Positions 17,906-25,682 of a stretch of 38,336 nucleotides of DNA are shown here, in pieces (position 1 is the stretch's first letter; each line of letters opens with the position of its first letter). A model generated the notes under the pieces. That model made no database searches, was not told where the DNA came from, and saw nothing but the letters and a program-made list of their open reading frames with translations. The translations under genes and the position numbers were made by a program. This DNA is from a virus. The stretch spans positions 1 to 38,336 of IMG/VR virus record IMGVR_UViG_3300033153_011373, one strand, 5' to 3'.

Positions 17906-18488
17906 TAATTTCTCCCAGCGACATGGTTTTGAGCTTTTGATGTAAATCGTTAGGGCGAATTCCTATTTTAGATGCCCAGCCCGCGAGAACCATACGTTTC
18001 CCATCGTATTCTATATATCGGTTTGTCCTGGTGTTTTGAGATTGTGTTTTTCTTGATGCCCAGCGGCAATTGTCAGGTTCATAGTTGCCGTCATTATCTA
18101 TACGATCAAGAGTATACCCATCAGGACACCGGCCCATATCCTTAAGAAACTTTGTATAATCATTGGCCCATCTTGAACACATTGTTATTCCACGGCCGCC
18201 ATAATTTTTATAACTGGGATCTTTTTTATTAAAACAACGCTGCTTTGCTCCTGTCCAAGCATTGTATTCTTTGGATTTTATGTCGCCATGTTTAAAATTG
18301 TTTTTTTTCTTCAAACACCCACAACTTTTTGTATTGCCTGATTTTAAATCAGACGAACTTACTATTGTCTCGTTCCCGCATTCGCATCGACAGTCCCAGC
18401 GGGTATGGCCGATAGGGCTATTTTCCGCCCGCTCTATTACGGTTAACTTTCCAAATTTTAAACCTGTCAGATCCTGGAACTTTCCCAT
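17880..18488 (-). CDS. HNH homing endonuclease with N-terminal zinc-ribbon/AP2-like DNA-binding module
   Basis: The protein has 202 residues. The N-terminus (LTGLKFGKLTVIERAE) followed by clustered Cys residues (33, 35, 37, 56, 58: CRCECGNET and SCGC) is the module common to phage HNH nucleases. The HNH-like core is at about 125-145 (LDRIDNDGNYEPDNCRWAS). The C-terminus (VLAGWASKIGIRPNDLHQKL) is a NUMOD-like helix-turn-helix. Such free-standing nucleases cut intron- or element-less relatives and spread their own gene. It sits between the tail gene and the internal-protein genes, with no intron visible, so it is a selfish insert rather than a structural gene. The RBS is weak. Confidence 0.85.
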   Translation of the reverse strand: MGKFQDLTGLKFGKLTVIERAENSPIGHTRWDCRCECGNETIVSSSDLKSGNTKSCGCLKKKNNFKHGDIKSKEYNAWTGAKQRCFNKKDPSYKNYGGRGITMCSRWANDYTKFLKDMGRCPDGYTLDRIDNDGNYEPDNCRWASRKTQSQNTRTNRYIEYDGKRMVLAGWASKIGIRPNDLHQKLKTMSLGEIIAQSSPGQ

Positions 18489-18529
18489 TTCAAACGCTTT
18501 CGAAATTTAATCAATCATCGTTCGTTACA

Positions 18530-21121
18530 TCAGTAATCTTCGGATAATCTTTCGTAAGTATATCCGTAAGCCAAAAGCGGCACCCCTTTCTCGGTGCTTT
18601 GCGTGCTGACCTCCAGCTCGAACTGATGGGAAAACCCCCTTTTGTCGAACTTCTGGGTATCACGAACATAACGGTTGCTGCCCTTGGCCGCTATCGACCG
18701 CAACGTCGCTGTTGCAGCTTCGCCATCGGCGTAATGTTTAACGCTGATCGACACATCCTCGGCAATCGACTCGCATAAAAGTTTAAAATGCCTGATCTTT
18801 GTGATGTCCCACATACTTTCGGTCGGAACCTGGTCTGCAAAGGCCACTTTCTGAACGATATCTTCGCCGTCCCAGGTCGGCCCGTTCTCAAGGCGCATCA
18901 TGTAACCGCTGTCGCGCAGGCCGTAAACATACTGAGCCCCATTAATATCGACCACCCGGAACGCCGCCTGCGGATAGGCATCGCTTCCGACCGGAACTTT
19001 GAGAAACCAGCGTTTGAGCACCATGTTAAAGACAACCCAGACATTGATCTCGGTCTGCCCGGCCCCGCTGCAAAGCCCTAAATTGTATTCCAGCTTATCA
19101 GGGTCCATCCACCCGATACATCTCTCAATTGAACTAAAGTTGATACATCTCGGATCGCTTTTATCGAAATAACAGGCAATATTGCCGGTAATCGGTTCCA
19201 GCACGCCAGCGTCAAAGAGATACACCCCGTTGTATGACATAAATCCGGCCACCATGCGTACAACGCCCTCGGCCATGGCATACCCCATCTCCATGGTATC
19301 CATGGTAAGCGGGGCCGGGCAGCCTACCGCTCCGGATATTTTTCGAATTTCGTAATCATCGGCATCAAGGCCGGTTAAAAGATATGTTTCGGTATCTTTA
19401 CAAAAAATCCCCATGTGATAGATATTGGCACCAAAACGATTATAGAGCTCACAACTACAGGTTAAATCTTCAATCCCGCCGAAATAAAGTGGTTCGTTGC
19501 CGAAGCTGCTGTCAGGGCCGTTAAACCCTTCCGTCGATTCGGGAATGCCGAAATCGACTCGATTGCCTTCTTTGGTATCGAGATTACAGCAAAGCATCGG
19601 GCGTCCTCTAAAACAAAACGGAAACTTATATCCGGGCAAAAGCGTTTGCGGGGTTGGTATGCCTTGAACCAGATCAATATAAACATTGGCGCTCAAGGTT
19701 GCGCTGACTGTTATCCGGTAGTAATATAATTGGGAGTCATAAGCGTTTTTAACGGCCTCATCGTCCAGATCCGGAGGATCCCATACAATAAAACCGGATT
19801 TTGCCAATGTTTTGCCGCCATCGGATGTGCCGTCAAAAAAACCCGATACCGTTTGCCATACGGCACCGGTCCAATATTGCAGGGTCATTACGGCGGCGTT
19901 GGCATTGACATAGCCGGATTCGCCTTCAAACATTTTGATATAAAGCGCACAAGTACGCCCTTCCAGTCCGATATCAATCCATTCGCTGGAGGTAAGTCCG
20001 CCCACCTTGGCCGTATATGAGCCGGCAGCATCAGCCCCGGCCGGCGTCTCAACGTTTACATCCATGGTGGCATCATAAACAAAAGAGGACAGTTCAAAGC
20101 GGAACATGCCCACAACCCGATAAAGCCCATCCCAGAGATCGCCGATAGCCTGCCAGCCGGTATCCACGGTTACGTGGTAAATCTCCGCACTTCCGGCGCT
20201 CAGCTCAAACTGATACCAGTAAAGCAATTGGCCGTTAAAGAGTTTAACCTTGGAAGTGTTTTCGGTATGCGGCCAGGTAACGGTTCCGGTTTGTGCCAGG
20301 GACACGCCGGGGGTCCTGGTGCTGTCAACAATCGTCAGAAGGTCCCAGGAATTACCGGCCCATTCTTTGGCAAACAAAACAGAGGGCGTCGTATTAGGGG
20401 TTTTGATGTAAAATTTAACACCTTGCAGCCTGCGGGTTGACCCTATCAGCCAGTGTTTTGACGTGGCGTCAATAATTGCGATATGGCCCGCAGTTTGCAG
20501 GATATTTTTTACGGCATCGGTATAATCAACGGCATTGGTAATTTCATGCAAAATCGCGGCGGTCGAAGTTATAAAAGCATCGCACTCCTTTTCATCACCG
20601 GCGAAAATTTTGGATTCCTTGCCGTTGCAATAGGCGACATGGCCGCCGGGCCATTTGGCAAAACGACCCAATCCCGCACCGGATTCGTCTTCATGCAATA
20701 TGTCAGATTCGAAGTTGCCCTGGTTTGGAATGGCCGTTAGATTTTCCAATACGGCCGAGCCGGTTTCTCCAACATTTTCAGCCTGCACCAGAACCCGTGA
20801 TTTTGTGGTATGTAGATTTCTAAGCTGTATGCCGCTGCGTCCTTTATAGTACGCTCCCGGGGCAAGCGGCAGTTTCGGAGCACCGCAGTAAGTTTCACCG
20901 CAATATGTTCCGTCGCCGCAATATATTATTTGCACGGTTAGCGGATTAGTCGTAATTTTAGTATAGCCTTCTACCGCTTCCAGGCCGGATCGTTTGCGAT
21001 AACGCAGATTTTCGAGAACGGTGTAATTTTCATCGCCGATGGCAAGGGGATCGTCTGTGGGATTCCATTCACCGGAAAACGCGAACTGTTTGCGCTTAAA
21101 TTTCTTTCCTTCCGTACTCAC
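18530..21121 (-). CDS. Large tail structural protein (stopper/nozzle-like candidate)
   Basis: The protein has 863 residues with a GTG start. It overlaps the adaptor stop by 4 nt (GTGA), so translation is probably coupled. It is beta-rich and aromatic throughout. The start (FAFSGEWNPTDDPLAIGDENYTVLENL) resembles podovirus tail-tube or head-completion proteins that begin with a short strand region before a propeller-like fold. Near residues 65-80 is a triple YCG motif. No catalytic residues, signal peptide or membrane spans are seen. Its position right after the head-tail adaptor and its size suggest the tail hub/nozzle or stabilisation protein. The P22 gp10 family is shorter, so direct homology is not claimed. 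Confidence 0.6.
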   Translation of the reverse strand: MSTEGKKFKRKQFAFSGEWNPTDDPLAIGDENYTVLENLRYRKRSGLEAVEGYTKITTNPLTVQIIYCGDGTYCGETYCGAPKLPLAPGAYYKGRSGIQLRNLHTTKSRVLVQAENVGETGSAVLENLTAIPNQGNFESDILHEDESGAGLGRFAKWPGGHVAYCNGKESKIFAGDEKECDAFITSTAAILHEITNAVDYTDAVKNILQTAGHIAIIDATSKHWLIGSTRRLQGVKFYIKTPNTTPSVLFAKEWAGNSWDLLTIVDSTRTPGVSLAQTGTVTWPHTENTSKVKLFNGQLLYWYQFELSAGSAEIYHVTVDTGWQAIGDLWDGLYRVVGMFRFELSSFVYDATMDVNVETPAGADAAGSYTAKVGGLTSSEWIDIGLEGRTCALYIKMFEGESGYVNANAAVMTLQYWTGAVWQTVSGFFDGTSDGGKTLAKSGFIVWDPPDLDDEAVKNAYDSQLYYYRITVSATLSANVYIDLVQGIPTPQTLLPGYKFPFCFRGRPMLCCNLDTKEGNRVDFGIPESTEGFNGPDSSFGNEPLYFGGIEDLTCSCELYNRFGANIYHMGIFCKDTETYLLTGLDADDYEIRKISGAVGCPAPLTMDTMEMGYAMAEGVVRMVAGFMSYNGVYLFDAGVLEPITGNIACYFDKSDPRCINFSSIERCIGWMDPDKLEYNLGLCSGAGQTEINVWVVFNMVLKRWFLKVPVGSDAYPQAAFRVVDINGAQYVYGLRDSGYMMRLENGPTWDGEDIVQKVAFADQVPTESMWDITKIRHFKLLCESIAEDVSISVKHYADGEAATATLRSIAAKGSNRYVRDTQKFDKRGFSHQFELEVSTQSTEKGVPLLAYGYTYERLSEDY

Positions 21122-22038
21122 TGCCGAACCCCTCTATGACCGAAGCTGGACCTTAAAATTCTCTGGGCCTGCACCTGGCGCACTCGCTGAACTTCGGCTG
21201 CAAAATGACCGCCCAGCTCTTTCGATTCCTTGAATTGACGCTTGGGCACCTTAAACAAACTGGCCGCACCCCAGGCAATCGCCCGGCATGTTCGCGGGCG
21301 GAAACGCCAGAACCCGTAATCCGAAAAGACCGGAGACGGCGTACATATATACGGGATCGTAATGGTATGGCCCGCATTTTCCGAAGGCGCATCCAGCACG
21401 AGCTGCCTTTCGGCCGCTGGCTGAATCACATAGGCATCGCCGTTGGTAAAATCGTTATCCGTACCGTCAAACAGGGCTACCTTCAGATGGGTATCGTCGG
21501 TTACTGACAGTACATACCCGTCTGACCCGTCGCCAGTGTTATGAATGATGTCGCGGGGATACACCTTATCATCGCTTAAAAATTTCTTGGTGCTGTCCGT
21601 CAGCGTGCATTCGCCGCCAGTGGCCGCACCGTCGGCCGTGGCCGTTCCGGTAATCAGGCTTTCTTTGTCTTCCTTCTCAATGATGGAGAAAAAGTTGGGT
21701 GTGTTTTTAGGATCGGTATAATTGGCCTTGAAAAGTTTTTCGTAAGATACCATGTATACCCAACAGACCTTATCCGTGTCATAGGTATATTTTAAAAAAA
21801 ACTTTCCCCGGTTGTTTTTCATGTAAAGCTTGATAAAATCCGGAGGCAGATCATAGGCTTGCTGATCGGCCACCGTGGTAATATCTATCGATGTCCGCAG
21901 CAGGCCGGTTTCCCAACAGAAGATCTCCGCCGCCCAATCCAGGTTCTCATATATGCGCCGCTGATCTGCAAAATTGTCCGAAACGCTCTGTTCGTCCAGA
22001 GCATCCAGCACCAATTTTGTAAGTTTCTTGCCGTCCAT
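21118..22038 (-). CDS. Head-to-tail adaptor / tail tubular protein A-like
   Basis: The protein has 306 residues. The helical N-terminus (LTKLVLDALDEQSVSDNFAD), Trp/Tyr-rich segments (CWETGLLR, QQAYDLPPDF) and helical C-terminal end (GAASLFKVPKRQF) match the plan of podovirus adaptors that bind below the portal. A Gly/Thr/Asp-rich beta insert occupies the middle (GTATADGAATGGECTLTD, DIIHNTGDGSDGYVLSV), a type often found as an extra domain in phage adaptor and tail proteins. The C-terminus is Arg/Gln-rich. It starts 7 nt from the preceding gene's end and is coupled to the next gene by GTGA overlap. The function is inferred from fold-like features and gene order. Confidence 0.65.
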   Translation of the reverse strand: MDGKKLTKLVLDALDEQSVSDNFADQRRIYENLDWAAEIFCWETGLLRTSIDITTVADQQAYDLPPDFIKLYMKNNRGKFFLKYTYDTDKVCWVYMVSYEKLFKANYTDPKNTPNFFSIIEKEDKESLITGTATADGAATGGECTLTDSTKKFLSDDKVYPRDIIHNTGDGSDGYVLSVTDDTHLKVALFDGTDNDFTNGDAYVIQPAAERQLVLDAPSENAGHTITIPYICTPSPVFSDYGFWRFRPRTCRAIAWGAASLFKVPKRQFKESKELGGHFAAEVQRVRQVQAQRILRSSFGHRGVRQ

Positions 22039-22044
22039 GAAACG

Positions 22045-22434
22045 TCACCCTTCCCGATAATACAGCATATACTTGACCGTCCCGGATGTTGTTATATCCA
22101 CATAAATACCGGTGGAATAAGGGACTGATGGAAACCTGTTAAATGTCTGACGCCGGTCGGTTGCCGAAGTCGTAACAACCCAGGTTGGAATCAATTTCGT
22201 CCCGCTGGCAGCGGTGTTGTCATATACATCGATGGTCACGGCATTGGTTCCGTCGGTCATGACCTCGATGCCGTAAAAGAAGCCGCCGCCCGTATCGATG
22301 GCTGCATCCGCAGTCTTTTCATCGCTCTGCTGGCACCACTCCGGGGGCATAAATGCATGTGCGGGCGTTGCTGCTTGTGTCAAAAATATGAATCCAAATA
22401 TCAATAATATAATTGCTGCCAACAATCGTTTCAT
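22045..22434 (-). CDS. Exported small beta-protein with signal peptide, inside the structural cluster
   Basis: The protein has 129 residues. The RBS is AAGGAG at about 6 nt. It has a textbook signal peptide: MKRLL, a hydrophobic core (AAIILLIFGFIFL) and an AHA cleavage site near residue 27. The mature part is about 100 residues with Thr/Val/Tyr-rich strands (FFYGIEVMTDGTNAVTIDV, GIYVDITTSGTVKYMLYY). The same beta pattern is known in small phage structural proteins, usually without a signal peptide. Either it is secreted to the host envelope or periplasm (receptor masking or superinfection exclusion), or a virion protein has picked up a leader. No lipobox Cys is seen. Confidence 0.6.
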   Translation of the reverse strand: MKRLLAAIILLIFGFIFLTQAATPAHAFMPPEWCQQSDEKTADAAIDTGGGFFYGIEVMTDGTNAVTIDVYDNTAASGTKLIPTWVVTTSATDRRQTFNRFPSVPYSTGIYVDITTSGTVKYMLYYREG

Positions 22435-22471
22435 CGTTCTTCTCCTTTCCTAAAACTATAAACAATAATAG

Positions 22472-22738
22472 CTAAACGGTTTTTTGGGCTTTCTTTAACG
22501 CTTTATCAAAGCTCGGTTTTTTGTCCGGTGCTGTTATTTCACAGGATGATATCCTGGCACCGATCCGCTTGCCTTTTTCCCAGGCATCAGGATTATCTTC
22601 CAACCTTGTTACTTTTGCCTTAATAACAAACGTAACATCATCATTCATGTTCACATCCGAAAAGCCTTTGGGTTCAACCTTGCCGCCATCCGGAAAAAAC
22701 AGATTCAAAGACGGCGGTTCTTTTATTTTTTTGGCCAT
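22472..22738 (-). CDS. Small conserved-type phage protein, function unknown
   Basis: The ATG at 22738 is chosen because AAGGAGG lies 5 nt upstream. A start 11 codons earlier has no RBS. The protein has 88 residues: a basic start (MAKKIKEPPSLNLFF), a beta-like centre (DVTFVIKAKVTRLEDNPDAW, ISSCEITAP) and a Lys-rich end. It follows the DGR cassette and precedes the secreted protein. Nothing enzymatic is visible. Confidence 0.6.
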   Translation of the reverse strand: MAKKIKEPPSLNLFFPDGGKVEPKGFSDVNMNDDVTFVIKAKVTRLEDNPDAWEKGKRIGARISSCEITAPDKKPSFDKALKKAQKTV

Positions 22739-22788
22739 GTCGCCTCCTTGGGTTGCGGGTATTGTTTCCATGAAATAGGACCCCGTAT

Positions 22789-23037
22789 CTACGTGAAGGT
22801 ATAATACCTATCTATTTTCTTTATTGTGGTTAAAAATGGTATCTCGCTGCCGTATTTTTCCATTTGCTCAATCAATATGTCGCTGCCCGTAAAAAACACC
22901 CTCTTTTCTCCGCCATCAATTTCAAATTGCACTGTCAAATATTTCCCGGAATTATTTTTGTTATATTTGCTTCTCTTGATTTTAAATCCGGTAATAGGGC
23001 CAAAAGTTCAGCCAGGGAGTTTGACTTCCGAGCTCAT
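22789..23037 (-). pseudogene. Small ORF directly downstream of the DGR template repeat, with an in-frame TGA
   Basis: The frame ATG 23037 to TAG 22789 is open except for TGA at 23008-23010 (codon 10). The reading is MSSEVKLPG-stop-TFGPITGFKIK..., continuing as a well-formed basic/beta domain (KYLTVQFEIDGGEKRVFFTG, DILIEQMEKYGSEIPFL) ending DRYYTFT. Trp at the TGA would give PGWTFGP. No ATG or GTG start with an RBS exists after the TGA. Most likely it is a recent nonsense mutation. UGA read-through and start from a non-AUG codon are alternatives. Other genes in the window use TGA as a normal stop, so global recoding is excluded. A sequencing error is possible. Confidence 0.45.
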
Positions 23038-23043
23038 GCTCCT

Positions 23044-23163
23044 CTGTCTCTGGGTGCAACTGCGAGCACCGATATTCGAATTCGTATTCCAGCGATAGTT
23101 ATTCGCATTACGACACCGGGAACTGCAATTCGTACCATTGCTCCAATTACCGCCTGCCAGCAG
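23044..23163 (-). repeat. DGR template repeat (TR)
   Basis: This 120-bp segment matches the 3' end of the target gene position for position. On the minus strand it is full of AAT/AAC codons (AAT TGG AGC AAT..., GCG AAT AAC TAT). Compared with VR there are 18 differences, of which 17 are adenines in TR changed to G, C or T; the one exception is the T of an AAT codon that reads GAG in VR. Adenine-specific substitution from TR to VR is the hallmark of diversity-generating retroelements. TR starts 45 bp after VR ends. It contains no start codon or RBS of its own and is presumably transcribed as the RNA template. Confidence 0.92.
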
Positions 23164-23205
23164 CGCCAACCGACTTATAACTTTTGGCCGCAATCGTTTG
23201 CCGTT

Positions 23206-24267
23206 TTACTGGCTCCGGGCGCAACCGCGAGCACCGAGAATCGAACTCGTAGCCCAGCGATAGCGCTCCGCATTACGACACCGGGAACCGCAATCCGTAC
23301 CATTGCCCCAATAACCGCCCGCCAGCAGTTGGGTATTGCCGTAACTATTCGTGCCATACGTGTAGAACGAGCCTTTGGAATTGGGCAGGTCATACCAGGC
23401 TCCGGCCGTACCGTCATCCAATCGGGCCGACGGTGTTTGCAGCCACTGCCACATCGCACCGCAACAATCCTCACAGCCGATGTTGCTGATCATACGGCGG
23501 CCGGCCGTGTCGCTATGCCCTCCGGTCGTTACCGGATCGGCCGAACCGGAAATATTGGTTTCTTCGTTGGAGCCAGCGGCAATAAGCTGGTACTCCATAT
23601 CCGAAAGCAGCCTCTTGCCGACTGCGCCGAGATCGTCTACAAAATCGTTCCAGTCACGCGTATCGGTAATTGTAGCCCCGTATGCGCTGGCCGTACTGCC
23701 CCCCGTTCCGCTCTGGAGATAAATATCTACCCACAGCTTTGCCTCGTCGCTCCATACCATCCCTTCGGGCGAGCAGACCGGACGATGTTCCAGATCCCAC
23801 ACCGATGCGGGCAGGATGCTTTTATTGGTATATCCGGTCAATGTGTGACCGCCGATTGTGCCGACATCCGCGCACAGGGTGTGGAAACCGCCTATTTTAC
23901 GCGAATTGTCGGCCGTGTATCCGGTTGGATACGTGCTGTTAAGGGAAATTACTATGGAAGCGGTTCCGGCGCCTTCGTCGCAAAGATATACATAATAATC
24001 CTTGCCGGCCTGAAGCGATCCGGTGTCCAGGTTGGTCGAGACATTGACATCTACGTCCGATGATTTCTGAAAGACCTTGTGTACGCCGCTGTTAATGATT
24101 TTAATGGCGCTGTCGGCTTTAATTGTTAGCTCGGATGCGGATTTAGCAACAATGAACGGCGTTTCCGCTACGTTTATGGACGGATGAACCTCATGCATGT
24201 TGTCGGCATTTAAATAATAGTCCGACGAATTTTCATCCTTCCATTTGATCTGCAATTCATCGCTCAT
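23206..24267 (-). CDS. DGR target protein with C-terminal C-type-lectin-like variable domain
   Basis: The protein has 353 residues. The RBS is AAGGA at 7 nt. The N-terminal half (about 1-150) is beta-rich (SASELTIKADSAIKIINSG, DVNVSTNLDTGSL), like a fibre-attachment domain. The second half has the known phage DGR target pattern: SVWDLEHRPVCSPEGMVW, then WNDFVDDL, a Cys cluster IGCEDCCGAMWQWLQT, and the final LLAGGYWGNGTDCGSRCRN with YRW and ILGARGC. This is the CLec/formylglycine-enzyme-like fold whose last strands and loops form the variable ligand-binding surface. VR ends at the stop codon. It probably is a tail or fibre tip adhesin diversifying receptor specificity. Neighbouring adaptor and tail genes support a virion role. 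Confidence 0.88.
   Translation of the reverse strand: MSDELQIKWKDENSSDYYLNADNMHEVHPSINVAETPFIVAKSASELTIKADSAIKIINSGVHKVFQKSSDVDVNVSTNLDTGSLQAGKDYYVYLCDEGAGTASIVISLNSTYPTGYTADNSRKIGGFHTLCADVGTIGGHTLTGYTNKSILPASVWDLEHRPVCSPEGMVWSDEAKLWVDIYLQSGTGGSTASAYGATITDTRDWNDFVDDLGAVGKRLLSDMEYQLIAAGSNEETNISGSADPVTTGGHSDTAGRRMISNIGCEDCCGAMWQWLQTPSARLDDGTAGAWYDLPNSKGSFYTYGTNSYGNTQLLAGGYWGNGTDCGSRCRNAERYRWATSSILGARGCARSQ
23209..23328 (-). repeat. DGR variable repeat (VR) at the 3' end of the target gene
   Basis: This 120-bp region pairs with TR 23044-23163. Variable codons include Tyr, Gly, Asp, Gly, Glu, Arg, Ala, Ser, Ile, Leu, Gly, Ala, Arg and Ser where TR specifies mostly Asn, Ser, Thr or Gln. Invariant framework codons (GG.W.NGT, SRCRNA, YRW, GAR.C) are unchanged. 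The 3' identity of VR and TR ends at CAG, followed by the target stop TAA. Confidence 0.92.
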
Positions 24268-24282
24268 ATATTTTTTCCTTTT

Positions 24283-24585
24283 TTAGGCAGCCAAAAGTTT
24301 TTGAACTTCTTCAACCGTAAATCCAAGTTGAAATATTTTGGCGTTTGGATCTTCCTTGAACTCATACTGGTATCTTTCAATCTCTTCGGCTGCATTTTCG
24401 ACCTCGACAACCTTGTGCGACCCATCGGTGATCCCTTTATCGTCAGAACCAAGCAAGCCCGTGTTCAGCCATTGATTCTTTTCATCAATCAAAGTCTGCA
24501 AAGCGGCCCTGGTTTCATCCGGATAATCGTCGAGCAAATTCAAAAAATCCTGTTTGGTATTAAGATGATTGGGAAATCCGCGCAT
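24283..24585 (-). CDS. Small phage protein, function unknown
   Basis: The protein has 100 residues. The RBS is AAGGAGAG at 5 nt from ATG. The sequence is acidic and helical (TKQDFLNLLDDYPDETRAAL, AAEEIERYQYEFKEDPNAK) and ends FTVEEVQKLLAA. No motif is recognised. It sits between the zinc-ribbon gene and the DGR target. The acidic helical character would suit a chaperone or scaffold-like helper for the tail protein that follows, but nothing specific supports it. Confidence 0.65.
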   Translation of the reverse strand: MRGFPNHLNTKQDFLNLLDDYPDETRAALQTLIDEKNQWLNTGLLGSDDKGITDGSHKVVEVENAAEEIERYQYEFKEDPNAKIFQLGFTVEEVQKLLAA

Positions 24586-24609
24586 ATTGTCTCTCCTTGG
24601 AAGCCGGCC

Positions 24610-24774
24610 TTATCCAGGCAAAATGTCATCGTCGCCCAAATCCATATCGCCGGACATATAATCCCCGGCATCAGCCCCGCAATGCGGACACACTTCCGGG
24701 TCTTCATACATCTGGTCGTCCTCGATCCAGGTTGCCGGACATGCCGGGCATTTTCTGACATCACCGAAAGCCAT
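24610..24774 (-). CDS. 54-residue zinc-ribbon protein
   Basis: Short ORF starting MAFGDVRKCPACPATW and containing VCPHCGADAGDY, with two CxxC knuckles about 20 residues apart, followed by an acidic tail (MDLGDDDILPG). The start ATG at 24774 lies only 2 nt after the stop of the preceding gene, so translation is probably coupled. The CPxC...CPHCG pattern is a rubredoxin-like or zinc-ribbon fold common in small phage proteins. The role is unknown; structural stabilisation or nucleic-acid binding are guesses. Confidence 0.7.
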   Translation of the reverse strand: MAFGDVRKCPACPATWIEDDQMYEDPEVCPHCGADAGDYMSGDMDLGDDDILPG

Positions 24775-24776
24775 GC

Positions 24777-25619
24777 TTAAAATTCACCGGGGGTTGTTGT
24801 AATGGGATCTTTCGCCGCGTTGTCCCCGTCTTCTTTTTCTGCAATCGGATCCACACTAACCAACATAAGATTCTCAATCGGAATCTTGGCATGCGGCCCG
24901 CCATCACCGGTAAAAACAACCGGTTCGCTCTCGGTGCCGTCGGATACGGTTTCCGCCTGGGCGTATTTTTTGGTTGTCTTGGTAATCCGCAGCGGCCCGA
25001 ACTCTTTATACAGTTCCTCGTCCAGATGCCGTACGGTGACCTCATGGGCCTGCAAAAAAGCCAGCGTCATATTGGCAAGCTGCTTTTGGCCCTGGTCGAT
25101 CTCAGGAATCGCATCTTCTTTGACATCAGCATCGCCTGCACGCTCATACACCCAGTCGTCGAAGCTGATCGACGTGGCGCGGCCCCACCAGTCCGGCCGC
25201 TTGGTGAATCCCATTTCCATCCAGGTTTGCGGTGCAACCCCTTCTTCCGGATCGCCGTCAACCGGCCTGCGGTAATAAAGAATCAGATCCAACTCGCTGC
25301 TCGTATCCGCAGCGGTTTCGCTGAAATCGCCGGCCAGTTGGCGTTTTCTTTTTTCAAGGGCCGTATAATAGGCTTCCGATTGTTTCTTGCCGGTTCGGTT
25401 CCACCAACCCAAAGCAGCCTCAAGCTGGATTTGATCGGTAATTACCTGTTTCAGGTCGTTTTCACTGCGTACCGGAGCGCCGTCTTTAAAGCCGTATGTG
25501 CCGTCTGCATGCAAAAATACTTGCAGCCCGGATATGCTTTGCCAGCTCCGTTTGACCTTAACGGTTTTTTTGATCTCGCTGCCGTCGAGACCTTTACTTT
25601 TGACGTGTAATGTTTGCAT
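24777..25619 (-). CDS. Putative phage structural protein, function unknown
   Basis: The protein has 280 residues. The start has a weak AAAGG RBS. It is mixed alpha/beta and charged. Notable segments are a Trp-rich middle (TWMEMGFTKRPDWWGRATSI, FDDWVYERAG) and a C-terminal Gly/Asp/Thr tail (TGDGGPHAKIPIENLMLVSV, NAAKDPITTTPGEF). The N-terminal Lys/Val pattern (LHVKSKGLDGSEIKKTVKVK) suggests a small beta domain. It lies in the structural cluster between a probable decoration protein and the zinc ribbon. No family recognised. Confidence 0.6.
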   Translation of the reverse strand: MQTLHVKSKGLDGSEIKKTVKVKRSWQSISGLQVFLHADGTYGFKDGAPVRSENDLKQVITDQIQLEAALGWWNRTGKKQSEAYYTALEKRKRQLAGDFSETAADTSSELDLILYYRRPVDGDPEEGVAPQTWMEMGFTKRPDWWGRATSISFDDWVYERAGDADVKEDAIPEIDQGQKQLANMTLAFLQAHEVTVRHLDEELYKEFGPLRITKTTKKYAQAETVSDGTESEPVVFTGDGGPHAKIPIENLMLVSVDPIAEKEDGDNAAKDPITTTPGEF

Positions 25620-25682
25620 AACAATTTACCTTTCTTTTTATCGGTTCGGCTTTATCGCACTTAATTTACGACGGGTTTCAGG

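Noticed and set aside
23008-23193. 61-codon leftward ORF covering the TR
   Set aside because: It is the template repeat read as protein, full of Asn codons; its start has no RBS. Better explained as a non-coding template.
22864-24063. 399-codon rightward ORF opposite the DGR target
   Set aside because: It is antisense to the target gene and the TR/VR repeats, has Ile/Arg/Thr/Pro-rich unnatural composition and no RBS. Its internal repetition merely mirrors TR and VR.
24264-24452. 62-codon leftward ORF overlapping the 100-aa gene
   Set aside because: Out-of-frame shadow of the gene at 24283-24585, which has the RBS.
24540-24764. 74-codon leftward ORF over the zinc-ribbon gene
   Set aside because: The alternative frame (24610-24774) has paired CxxC motifs and coupling to the preceding stop, so this one is the shadow.
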